From the NCBI GenBank assembly GCA_021739805.1, contig JAIPBB010000205.1:1-9832 (forward strand): 9,832 nt of DNA, read 5' to 3'. The notes beneath the pieces were generated by a model. The model searched no databases. It was not told the DNA's origin and was given only the letters and a program-made list of their open reading frames with translations. The translations under genes and the position numbers were made by a program. The stretch's first letter is position 1; the number at the start of each line of letters is the position of its first letter. This stretch comes from Saprospiraceae bacterium. Lineage in GTDB: Bacteria; Bacteroidota; Bacteroidia; Bacteroidales; JAIPBB01. Shown in pieces: positions 1 through 6,460 of this stretch.

Positions 1-568
1 GAAAATGAATGTATTTTATATTGGGTTTGAAAATCCTATTAATGTTGTTGTTGAAAATCATTCATGTGAAGATATTGTTGCGAAAGCAAGGCATGGAATA
101 ATTACACCAAAAAACGGTCACTATGTTTATTTATGTGATAGTTGTATGTATAGGGAAGAACAAATTATTATAGGCATAAAAGATAAAAAAGCTGTAAAAT
201 GGATAGACACATCTTATTATAGACTTAAACGAATACCAGATCCTGTTATTTACATTGCCGGAAAATACAGCGGAAAAATCAATAAAAATCAATTAATTAA
301 TGCTGGAGCATTAAGAGCACCTTTGATGAATTTTGACATTGATTTGAACTTTTTAATATTAAATTACTCAGTTCAAATTAGCCGTAATGACTCAGTAGTT
401 TATAGAGAGATAGGAATATCCGGCTCTAAATTTACTAAAGGATTAGTTGCGGAAATTAGAAAAACAAAAACAAATGATATGATTATATTCTATGATGTTG
501 TTGTTAAAGGTCCTGACAATTGTGAAAGAATTATTGGAGTTACAGCTTTCACAATAACGACCGAATAA
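1..568 (+). CDS. GldM/PorM C-terminal domain protein, 3' part only
   Basis: The visible 188 codons look like the last two extracellular domains of GldM/PorM, the inner-membrane protein whose periplasmic rod links the type IX secretion/gliding motor to the outer membrane. The opening KMNVFYIGFENPI matches the usual start of the third GldM domain. The segment RLKRIPDPVIYIAGKYSG, then the NFDIDLNF stretch, and VVVKGPDNCERIIG followed by a short beta-type end match the fourth. The Met at position 5 is therefore probably internal: the frame is open to the left edge, and the transmembrane helix and first domains should lie outside the window. No gldN follows, as it would in a standard gldKLMN operon, so this may be an orphan GldM_C protein rather than GldM itself. 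The last 28 bases lie inside a sequence that is repeated at 1978-1998. Family assignment is fairly sure; the specific role is not. Confidence 0.75.
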   Translation, partial: KMNVFYIGFENPINVVVENHSCEDIVAKARHGIITPKNGHYVYLCDSCMYREEQIIIGIKDKKAVKWIDTSYYRLKRIPDPVIYIAGKYSGKINKNQLINAGALRAPLMNFDIDLNFLILNYSVQISRNDSVVYREIGISGSKFTKGLVAEIRKTKTNDMIIFYDVVVKGPDNCERIIGVTAFTITTE

Positions 569-640
569 ACCCATCCAACTTCCCCGTCAACTTTGAATTA
601 TCATAAACATTTCCGGCATGAGCTTTTGCGTTTTCTCCAA
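541..640. repeat. Left copy of duplicated convergent-gene junction
   Basis: Bases 563-640 match 2022-2099 at 72 of 78 positions, with 597-640 identical to 2056-2099. The similarity goes on leftward: 541-562 aligns with about 1979-1998 (a shared 9-mer AATAACGAC, then mostly matching bases with two single-base gaps), after skipping some 24 bases present only in the right copy. The repeat therefore spans the 3' tail of the GldM_C gene on the plus strand and the 3' tail of a glycosyltransferase on the minus strand. In this copy the GldM_C tail is in an open gene and the glycosyltransferase tail is a fragment. Confidence 0.85.
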
Positions 641-644
641 TATT
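549..644 (-). pseudogene. Glycosyltransferase 3'-end fragment
   Basis: Read on the minus strand, this encodes IGENAKAHAGNVYDNSKL and then TGKLDGFIRSLL before a stop at 549-551. It is nearly the same as the C-terminus of the intact glycosyltransferase at 2002-3207 (GENAKAHAGNVYDNVKL, TEKLDGFIHSLVGV). An in-frame TGA at 645-647 closes the frame on the 5' side, and there is no room for the rest of the gene before the ATPase. It is a remnant, not a gene. Its last codons overlap the 3' end of the GldM_C gene, so the true original stop is uncertain. Confidence 0.8.
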
Positions 645-684
645 TCAAAAGTATTTTAATGATTATTAGGAAAATAAGATAAAG

Positions 685-732
685 TAGTTTATATTTGCAA
701 TATAAGATATTATATATTGGCAATATAAACTA
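685..732. promoter_or_regulatory. 48-bp dyad with twin palindromes, candidate operator
   Basis: The two halves (685-708 and 709-732) are inverted repeats matching at 20 of 24 positions, with outer arms TAGTTTATATT and AATATAAACTA identical over 11 bp. Within it lie two related 15-mers: TATATTTGCAATATA (690-704) and TATATTGGCAATATA (713-727, a perfect 7-1-7 palindrome), with centres 23 bp apart, about two helical turns. The first covers the candidate -7 box of the ATPase gene. This arrangement suits a pair of dimer sites for a repressor. No regulator gene is visible nearby. Confidence 0.5.
690..697 (+). promoter_or_regulatory. Candidate -7 box for the ATPase gene
   Basis: TATATTTG fits the Bacteroidota consensus TAnnTTTG and would give a leader of about 40 nt before the ATG at 745. 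No TTG is seen at the -33 distance, so the promoter is incomplete by consensus. Confidence 0.45.
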
Positions 733-744
733 AAATAAGTAAAC

Positions 745-1947
745 ATGGTTTTAAAATCAGAAATTGAACATGCATATCGTATCCAGATGGCTGCTTTAAA
801 AGAAAAAAAAACTTTTACGACACGAACTTATTTAGAAAAAATACAACTTGAAAGTAAACACATTGAGGTTATTTCAGGCATTCGGAGGTGCGGTAAAAGT
901 ACTTTGTTAAAACAACTGATTCAGAAGTATGATAACAATATTGCATATTTTAATTTTGAAGATTCGCGTGTGCATAATTTTGAGTTGTCAGATTTTCAAA
1001 AATTAGATGAAATTATTGGTTCTAACAAAGCTGCATATTTTTTTGATGAAATTCAAAACGTTGACTCCTGGGAGATTTTTGTAAGACAATTACATGACAG
1101 AGGAGAAAAAGTTTTTATTACAGGCTCAAATGCTTCACTTTTAAGTATGGAGCTTGGCACACGTTTAACAGGGCGGCATTTGCGGCATGAATTATTTCCG
1201 TTTTCATATAAAGAATTTTTAGTTCATAAGAATTTAGAAAATAATGAAATCTCATTTGAGAAATATCTTAATAAGGGTGGTTTCCCTGAATTTCTTAGAG
1301 ATGAAAATCCTGAGATATTACAAACATTACTTAAAGATATAGTTTTACGTGATGTTGCTGTGCGTTATGGAATAAAAAACTCAAAAATATTATTTTCAGT
1401 CACACTTTTTTTGATTTCTAATATTGGAAAAGAATCAACCTATAATAGCATAAAAAATAGCTTTTCAATTGGTTCTGCTAATTCGGTATCTGATTATATG
1501 TCGTGGTTGGAAGATTCTTATATTTTATTTTATTTACCTAAGTTCAGTTGGTCGGCAAAGAATATTAATGCTAATCCCAGAAAAGTATATTCAATTGATA
1601 ATGGATTGGTAGTTAATAATTCGCTTAGTTTTACAAAAGATAAAGGAAGATTACTTGAAAATGCAGTTTACCTTTATTTAAGACAAAATTTTGATTCATT
1701 ATTTTATTTCAGGGAAAATGTGGAATGTGATTTTGTTGTTTTTGAAAAAGGTAAATGTTTAATGTTACTTCAGGTTTGTGAACAAATTCATAATGAAAAT
1801 AAAGACAGGGAAATAAACGGATTATTGGAAGCCATGAGTTTTTTTGAAATGAATGAAGGTTTTATAATAACTAGAAATCAGACAGATAATTTAGTTTTTG
1901 GTGATAAAATTATAAAATTAATTCCCGCTTACGAATTTTTAATATAA
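745..1947 (+). CDS. AAA+ family ATPase with C-terminal DUF4143 domain
   Basis: The 400-residue protein has the standard layout of the AAA_14/DUF4143 family. A Walker A motif GIRRCGKST (residues 45-53) is followed by a Walker B YFFDEIQ (D101, E102) and a sensor-like FITGSNASLL (124-133). Next come the family signature GTRLTGRHLRHELFPFSYKEF (from residue 138) and GGFPEFL. The C-terminal part has the PD-(D/E)xK-like pattern of DUF4143: E305 in LLENAVYLYL, D329 in VECDFVV and Q343 in LLQVC, with Cys in place of the usual Lys. Length is normal and the frame is unbroken, so the protein is probably made. These ATPases are common and multi-copy in Bacteroidota, but their function is not established; DNA-related activity is an inference. 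It sits alone between two copies of a duplicated junction, with its own candidate promoter and operator. No Shine-Dalgarno is seen before the ATG. Confidence 0.85.
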   Translation: MVLKSEIEHAYRIQMAALKEKKTFTTRTYLEKIQLESKHIEVISGIRRCGKSTLLKQLIQKYDNNIAYFNFEDSRVHNFELSDFQKLDEIIGSNKAAYFFDEIQNVDSWEIFVRQLHDRGEKVFITGSNASLLSMELGTRLTGRHLRHELFPFSYKEFLVHKNLENNEISFEKYLNKGGFPEFLRDENPEILQTLLKDIVLRDVAVRYGIKNSKILFSVTLFLISNIGKESTYNSIKNSFSIGSANSVSDYMSWLEDSYILFYLPKFSWSAKNINANPRKVYSIDNGLVVNNSLSFTKDKGRLLENAVYLYLRQNFDSLFYFRENVECDFVVFEKGKCLMLLQVCEQIHNENKDREINGLLEAMSFFEMNEGFIITRNQTDNLVFGDKIIKLIPAYEFLI

Positions 1948-1977
1948 AAGAACAATTTCTACAACTAACAAGTTGAT

Positions 1978-2099
1978 TTACGGCTTCAAATAACGACTCT
2001 TCTAAACACCTACTAATGAATGAATAAACCCATCCAACTTTTCAGTCAACTTCACATTATCATAAACATTTCCGGCATGAGCTTTTGCGTTTTCTCCAA
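1978..2099. repeat. Right copy of duplicated convergent-gene junction
   Basis: Bases 2022-2099 are the counterpart of 563-640 and here form the functional 3' end of the glycosyltransferase gene. Bases 1978-1998 (TTACGGCTTCAAATAACGACT) resemble the 3' end of the GldM_C gene at 540-562 but belong to no open gene, so they look like a left-behind tail. About 24 bases (1998-2021) separate the two parts and are absent from the left copy; they hold the glycosyltransferase stop codon. Confidence 0.8.
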
Positions 2100-3207
2100 G
2101 CTTTATGCAAAACTCTTTGTCAATAACACATTTGCTTATGGCTTCGACAAATTCCAGGGCTGTATTTGCAATCAGAACATTTTCGTTGTTGGTGGCTTCG
2201 ATTCCTTCAATTCCAATGCTTGTAGTTATTATTGCTTTTCCAAGCATCATTCCTTCAATAATTTTAACTCTCATTCCACTTCCTGAAAGCAATGGAACTA
2301 TCATAATTGCTTTTGCAGAAATGAATTCACCGGCACTTTCAACTTCGCCTAAAACTTCAACATTTGGCTTATTTAGTTTTAGTAGCCATTCGGGTGTATT
2401 TCTGCCTGCTAAATAAAACTTTAGCTCTGGAAATTGTTTATGAACTTCATCCCAAACATTATCTAAAAACCAATTAACCGCTTCGATATTGGGCATCCAA
2501 TCCATTGCACCTATATGAAATATGGAAGGAAACTCTACTTCTGTTTTGTATAATTTGCTTTCCTTTGTTACATCTATTCCAATTGGAATCACTGTCATTG
2601 GAACTTTGCATCCGTTTTGTCTGAAAATTTCAAGATCGTTTTGGGTAACCGTGCAAATTGAATCAACATTGTTAGATTCAGCAATTTCAACTTTTTTTAA
2701 TCGTTTGGCTAAAAGTTTTATGTATCTTCTTTTTAAAAACGACTTCTCTGTCATTGCCATTCTTTCCCAAATTCTATGCTCAACATTATGTGCTCTTAAA
2801 ACAATTTTCGCATTTGAATGTTTTCTGACAGTTTTTAAATATGAAACAAGAAAAATACTTTCAAACTGAATAATATCAAAATTATTTTCTTTTAGAGTCT
2901 TGGTTAATTTATTTTCAAACTTAATAGAATAAAACCTTTGAATATTATAAGAACGACAACTGAAAAGGTTTAAAAAAGCAGCAGTGGCTTTTACATCAGT
3001 ATTAATGAATTCAAGTTCAATTTTGGTTTTATTCACATAGTCTTCAGGAAGTTCTTCAATCTTAACACTATGTTTAGGAGAAGTAACGGCAAGAATTTTC
3101 ACTTTATGTCCTGAATTAATAAAGCTATTTGTAATATTGTTCATAGCAATGGCCCCACCGTCCTGGGGTGGGTAGGGAATCTTATTGCAAATCTGGAGTA
3201 TGTTCAT
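2002..3207 (-). CDS. GT-B glycosyltransferase, family 4-like
   Basis: A 401-residue cytoplasmic or membrane-peripheral glycosyltransferase that probably moves a sugar from an activated donor to a surface glycan or lipid-linked intermediate; donor and acceptor cannot be read from the sequence. The N-terminus MNILQICNKIPYPPQDGGA is the usual first strand and Gly-rich loop of GT-B enzymes that begin with a P-P-x-x-G-G turn. The C-terminal half has FHIGAMDWMPNIEAVNWF and LKFYLAGRNTPEWL. The donor-site signature is PLLSGSGMRVKIIEGM (305-320), followed by GKAIITTSIGIEGIE, typical of GT4 enzymes. Length is normal and no residue is obviously missing. The gene ends in the duplicated junction, and its last residues (HSLVGV) differ from the remnant's (RSLL). 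It lies 217 bp downstream of the LptF/LptG-type gene on the same strand, with an inverted repeat between, so co-transcription is possible but not shown. Confidence 0.85.
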   Translation of the reverse strand: MNILQICNKIPYPPQDGGAIAMNNITNSFINSGHKVKILAVTSPKHSVKIEELPEDYVNKTKIELEFINTDVKATAAFLNLFSCRSYNIQRFYSIKFENKLTKTLKENNFDIIQFESIFLVSYLKTVRKHSNAKIVLRAHNVEHRIWERMAMTEKSFLKRRYIKLLAKRLKKVEIAESNNVDSICTVTQNDLEIFRQNGCKVPMTVIPIGIDVTKESKLYKTEVEFPSIFHIGAMDWMPNIEAVNWFLDNVWDEVHKQFPELKFYLAGRNTPEWLLKLNKPNVEVLGEVESAGEFISAKAIMIVPLLSGSGMRVKIIEGMMLGKAIITTSIGIEGIEATNNENVLIANTALEFVEAISKCVIDKEFCIKLGENAKAHAGNVYDNVKLTEKLDGFIHSLVGV

Positions 3208-3262
3208 GTATGATAAAATAAAACTCAGGTATAAACTTTTTATAAATTGATTTATGATTAAG

Positions 3263-3333
3263 GAATATCGATTAACGATTGATGATGTGATGAAAATCTT
3301 AAATCTAAAATCGTTAATCCTTGTTCGATATTC
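3263..3333. repeat. Imperfect intergenic inverted repeat
   Basis: Two stem segments fold on each other: GAATATCG (3263-3270) with CGATATTC (3326-3333), and ATTAACGATT (3271-3280) with AATCGTTAAT (3309-3318). The right side carries a 7-base bulge (3319-3325) and the loop is 28 bases. There is no T-run on the minus-strand side, so it is not a classic terminator. It lies between the permease gene and the glycosyltransferase gene, both on the minus strand, and could be a processing or attenuation hairpin or a copy of a dispersed intergenic repeat. Confidence 0.5.
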
Positions 3334-3424
3334 TTTTCTTTATTTCTTAATGATGTTGAATTTATTTGTCAATTTCAATTTATAAACCAATATAATAATA
3401 TCATTATAACAAAATTAAAGTTAT

Positions 3425-5041
3425 TTATTTAGTTTTCTTTCCAATTAATTTCATAAAAAACTTTTTCCAGGAATCAGTGTCAAGTAAGGCAGAATCAGTG
3501 GTTGCTTTAATTGTAAGAAAAATCCCAATTGGTAAAAGAACGGCAGAAGCGAGCCACATTCCATAAATTGGATCAATAACTCCTTCCTTTGCAGCTTTTT
3601 CTCCTGTAATTGATATAATATGAAAAATAACAAAAAATATTACTGAAACTACTACCGGCAATCCAAGACCACCTTTTCGAATAATTGCTCCAAGAGGAGC
3701 ACCAATAAAAAATAACACAAAACATGCGAATGATAAAGCAAACTTGCGATGCCACTCAATTTTATGCTTACTTATATATCTGGTATTTGCTTCTAAATCT
3801 GATTTTGTCCAATCAATATGGCTGTTAATATTTCTAGCTGAATTTAAAGCAGATTCAATGATATTAATCTTTTCAGTTTTATTGAAATTAGAGAGGTAAT
3901 CATTTTTTAATTTTTTATCAAAATTGAATATAGTAGGAAGCAAAGTATCAGTTGCAACAGGATATTCATCTTCTGTATGTCTTAATTTACTTAATTGTGC
4001 TTTAGGGAAACCTCTATCTTTTAATTTTTTAATTACTTCGTTTCTTTTATTTACTGAGTCAATCTTTTTAGTTTTGTTTTTTGCTTCAATTATTATAGAA
4101 TCTTTATTTTTAATAGTGTCGGCTATTATTTTGGCATTAATTGTTCTGTAAAAATAAAAGCTATTCAATATGAATTCTGAAAACTCTTCGTATTTATCGT
4201 CCTTATAAATAGCCAGTGAATCTAATGCATTTTGAAGTTGAGATATATTCAACATTTGGTAATGGTCTTTAAACAGTTCTTCATCTGTTTTTTGAAATGC
4301 AAATGAGCTTAAATCAATACGACGAATTTCCTCTTTGAATTTTGTACGTTGAAATGGTCTTGTTTGTCTTTGTCGCCTGTTGTTAATACTTTCATAATAA
4401 TTATATCCATTATGAAGAGTGAAAATCAGATATCTATTGTCGGGAGTAAATTCCATTTTTCCATATTGAGCAACTGTTAGATTAATATTCCCTTTCCTGT
4501 CAGAATGGTCATAAATCATTATATTGCTAATATTCATTCCGTCTTTTTCCTTTTTCCCGATTCTGATAGTGTAATTATCAATTTCATTGTAAAAAACGCC
4601 GGGTTTTATATTTACAGTTGGCTTTTGCTGTTGTACATCGTAGAGCAACGACCTGGCTTTTAAATTGGCAATAGGCATCACATTATTCGCAAAATAAAAA
4701 GCCGAAATGCTGATTAAAATAGATAATATCACCAGTGGTTGCATTGTTTTTCTAAGCGAAATTCCTGCTGCCTTTGCGGCTACTAATTCGTAATTTTCAC
4801 CAAGATTTCCGAATGTCATTAATGATGAAAGTAAAATTGCTAAAGGCAATGCCAAGGGAACAAAGGTCGAAGACATATAAAACAATAATTTAGCAAGAAT
4901 ATACCATTCAAGTCCTTTTCCAACTAAATCGTCAATATATTTCCACAGGAACTGAAGAAGCAAAATGAACAATGCAATGAAAAAGGTCATCACGAAAGGA
5001 CCGAGATAAGATTTTAATATGAAAGTGTAAATCTTCTTCAC
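3425..5041 (-). CDS. LptF/LptG family (YjgP/YjgQ) permease
   Basis: This inner-membrane protein belongs to the family that, with LptB ATPase and LptC, pulls lipopolysaccharide out of the inner membrane toward the outer membrane. The N-terminal helices include FFIALFILLLQFLWKYIDDLVGKG, the family segment VPLALPLAILLSSLMTFG followed by NLGENYELVAAKAAG, and a third helix near residues 102-120. A periplasmic beta-jellyroll follows (GVFYNEIDNYTIRIG and onwards). Three C-terminal helices lie near 434-456, 457-480 and 495-511, with the characteristic FIGAPLGAIIRKGGLGLPV. At 538 residues it is far longer than the roughly 360 of the E. coli proteins. The extra length is mostly a charged, partly helical stretch between the jellyroll and the fourth helix (about 250-430). 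I cannot tell LptF from LptG. Start at 5041 is supported by the normal N-terminus and a -7 box about 44 bp upstream. Confidence 0.9.
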   Translation of the reverse strand: MKKIYTFILKSYLGPFVMTFFIALFILLLQFLWKYIDDLVGKGLEWYILAKLLFYMSSTFVPLALPLAILLSSLMTFGNLGENYELVAAKAAGISLRKTMQPLVILSILISISAFYFANNVMPIANLKARSLLYDVQQQKPTVNIKPGVFYNEIDNYTIRIGKKEKDGMNISNIMIYDHSDRKGNINLTVAQYGKMEFTPDNRYLIFTLHNGYNYYESINNRRQRQTRPFQRTKFKEEIRRIDLSSFAFQKTDEELFKDHYQMLNISQLQNALDSLAIYKDDKYEEFSEFILNSFYFYRTINAKIIADTIKNKDSIIIEAKNKTKKIDSVNKRNEVIKKLKDRGFPKAQLSKLRHTEDEYPVATDTLLPTIFNFDKKLKNDYLSNFNKTEKINIIESALNSARNINSHIDWTKSDLEANTRYISKHKIEWHRKFALSFACFVLFFIGAPLGAIIRKGGLGLPVVVSVIFFVIFHIISITGEKAAKEGVIDPIYGMWLASAVLLPIGIFLTIKATTDSALLDTDSWKKFFMKLIGKKTK

Positions 5042-5084
5042 TTCTTATTTTTGTCTTTGTTTATTCTAAAATTAAGATGATGTG

Positions 5085-5092
5085 CAAATATA
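5085..5092 (-). promoter_or_regulatory. Candidate -7 box for the LptF/LptG-type gene
   Basis: CAAATATA on the plus strand is TATATTTG on the minus strand, a match to TAnnTTTG about 44 bp before the ATG. No TTG is found at the -33 distance; that area is taken up by an imperfect palindrome (5105-5124). Confidence 0.5.
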
Positions 5093-5104
5093 GAAAGATA
5101 TTTT

Positions 5105-5124
5105 ATTATTGCTTAAGATATAAT
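5105..5124. promoter_or_regulatory. Imperfect 20-bp palindrome in divergent promoter region
   Basis: ATTATTGCTTAAGATATAAT is self-complementary at 16 of 20 positions around a central CTTAAG. It would cover the -33 region of the minus-strand promoter. AT-rich DNA gives such palindromes by chance fairly often, so this is only a candidate binding site. Confidence 0.25.
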
Positions 5125-5134
5125 ACCGTGAAAG

Positions 5135-5168
5135 TTGCTCATATATTGTTGTAATTAATTTATATTTG
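5135..5168 (+). promoter_or_regulatory. Candidate promoter of the YghO-like gene
   Basis: A TTG at 5135-5137 is followed after 23 bases by TATATTTG (5161-5168), matching the -33/-7 pattern of Bacteroidota at the long end of the usual spacing. The box ends 27 bp before the ATG at 5196, giving a short leader. Confidence 0.55.
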
Positions 5169-5195
5169 TAGTCAAATTATTGAAGCCATTATTTT

Positions 5196-6386
5196 ATGAA
5201 GCTAGTAGAAGTTAATAACCGCAAAACAGAAAAGGAATTTCTTGATGTAGCAAGAATTATTTATAAAAATGATGATGTGTGGGTTTGCCCTTTAGATTCA
5301 CAGTTAAGAGATGTATTTAATCCTGAAAAAAATGTGTTTTTTCAGCATGGTGAAGCAATACGTTGGATATTGAAAAATGAAAAGGGGAAACTTATTGGTA
5401 GAGTAGCAGCTTTTATTAACAATAAAAAAGCTTATAATTTTGACCAGCCAACCGGTGGAATGGGTTTTTTTGAATGTATTAATGACAAAGCATCAGCTTA
5501 TATTTTGTTTGATAAATGCAGGGAGTGGCTTTCGGAAAGAGGAATGGAAGCAATGGATGGTCCAATAAATTTTGGTGAAAATGATAATTTTTGGGGATTA
5601 CTTGTTGATGGATTTACACATCCTGCTTACGGTATGCAGTATCATCCAACTTATTATAGAGATTTTTTTGAAAGCTACGGATTTAAGTTTTATTTCGAGC
5701 AAATTAGTAATCACCTTGACCTGACTGTTCCATTTCCTGAAAGATTTTGGAAAATTGCTGCATGGATAAGTAAAAAACCAATTTTTCGATTTGAGCATTT
5801 CAAATTTGCTAATGCAGAGAAATATCTTTTGGATATAAAGGAAGTTTATGATACTGCCTGGGAATTTCACGAGAACAATACACCCGTTGTTTTGGATGAC
5901 ATGAGAAGGACTCTGAAAACTTTGAAGAATGTGATTGATGAAGAATTTGTTTGGTTTGCTTATGCCGAAGACAAACCAATTGCCTTCCTTGTTATGTTTC
6001 CTGATGTGAATCAGATTATAAAGCATTTCAAAGGCAAAATGAATATAATCAATAAGTTTCGATTTAATCGAATGCTTAAAAATAAAACTATCAACCGCTC
6101 AAGAATAACCATTATGGGAGTTGTCCCAAAATATCAAAAATCAGGTGTTGAATCCGGGATTTTCTGGCATCTGCAACAAGTCTTCAACCGAAAAACTCAT
6201 TATAAAGAAATAGAATTATCATGGGTAGGGGACTTTAACCCCAAAATGAGAGTATTGCATGAATCAGTTGGTGCAAAGTTCGCTAAACGCCATATCACTT
6301 ATCGTAAACTTTTTGATGAAAGCAAAGATTTTCATCGTTCAACCATAATTCCTAAGGATACTAAAGAAAAGGCAATAAAAAAATAA
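5196..6386 (+). CDS. YghO / bacterial ceramide synthase-like acyltransferase
   Basis: A 396-residue soluble protein of the YghO family, which has a GNAT-like fold and includes the Caulobacter bacterial ceramide synthase. Family landmarks run in order: VWVCPLDSQLRDVFNP (28-43), LIGRVAAFIN (67-76), GGMGFFE (87-93), GPINFGEND (122-130), GLLVDGF (134-140) and the YHPTYYRDFFESYGFKF segment. The C-terminal half carries the second GNAT-type motif VVPKYQKSGVESGI and ends in NPKMRVLHESVGAKFAKRH followed by a TYRK turn. Length matches E. coli YghO (about 390). The likely reaction is transfer of an acyl group from an acyl-CoA or similar donor to an amine; in a sphingolipid-making Bacteroidota this could be N-acylation of a long-chain base, but family members differ and neither serine palmitoyltransferase nor a reductase gene is in the window. 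It is divergent from the LptF/LptG-type gene, so a shared envelope-lipid role is plausible. Confidence 0.75.
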   Translation: MKLVEVNNRKTEKEFLDVARIIYKNDDVWVCPLDSQLRDVFNPEKNVFFQHGEAIRWILKNEKGKLIGRVAAFINNKKAYNFDQPTGGMGFFECINDKASAYILFDKCREWLSERGMEAMDGPINFGENDNFWGLLVDGFTHPAYGMQYHPTYYRDFFESYGFKFYFEQISNHLDLTVPFPERFWKIAAWISKKPIFRFEHFKFANAEKYLLDIKEVYDTAWEFHENNTPVVLDDMRRTLKTLKNVIDEEFVWFAYAEDKPIAFLVMFPDVNQIIKHFKGKMNIINKFRFNRMLKNKTINRSRITIMGVVPKYQKSGVESGIFWHLQQVFNRKTHYKEIELSWVGDFNPKMRVLHESVGAKFAKRHITYRKLFDESKDFHRSTIIPKDTKEKAIKK

Positions 6387-6452
6387 GCCTTTAATTTTTA
6401 TTTTCATTTCATAATTCTATTTTTTTAAATCATTCTATTTCAATTGAATAAA

Positions 6453-6460
6453 TAGCTTTG
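6453..6460 (+). promoter_or_regulatory. Candidate -7 box for comEC
   Basis: TAGCTTTG matches TAnnTTTG. Transcription would begin near 6465-6468, which excludes the TTG start at 6458 and leaves a leader of about 95 nt before the ATG at 6563. No TTG lies at the -33 distance. Confidence 0.4.

Larger units (their letters stand above)
641..1977. mobile_element. Putative inserted unit carrying one ATPase gene
   Basis: This is the unique DNA between the two junction copies. It holds the DUF4143 ATPase gene with its own promoter region and nothing else. I see no transposase, integrase or convincing terminal inverted repeats, so it is not a recognisable insertion sequence. The call rests only on the flanking direct repeats and on the way each copy leaves one neighbour intact and the other broken. 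Homologous import of a segment with junction-like ends, or a tandem duplication followed by deletion, would explain it as well as transposition. Confidence 0.4.

Noticed and set aside
5..568. GldM_C gene as a complete 187-residue protein starting at position 5
   Set aside because: The Met is in the internal KMNVFYIG motif of the GldM third domain, there is no signal or membrane anchor, and the frame is open to the left edge.
1962..1975. Hairpin CAACT-AACA-AGTTG after the ATPase stop as a terminator
   Set aside because: Only 5 bp of stem and no T-run follow; too weak to call.
2020..2869. Plus-strand open frames opposite the glycosyltransferase (2020-2286, 2105-2416, 2522-2869)
   Set aside because: They lie wholly inside a well-supported minus-strand gene, resemble no known family and have no promoter of their own.
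3410..3417. CAAAATTA as a minus-strand TAATTTTG -7 box for the glycosyltransferase gene
   Set aside because: No -33 element, about 200 bp from the ATG, and such matches are expected by chance in AT-rich DNA; mentioned only as a possibility.
3451..4151. Small frames within the LptF/LptG-type gene (3451-3633, 3573-3755, 3924-4151)
   Set aside because: Other-frame readings of a strongly supported membrane protein gene; their hydrophobic look comes from the host gene's sequence.
5598..6026. Minus-strand 142-codon frame opposite the YghO-like gene
   Set aside because: Fully contained in a gene with family motifs along its whole length, and no recognisable motif of its own.
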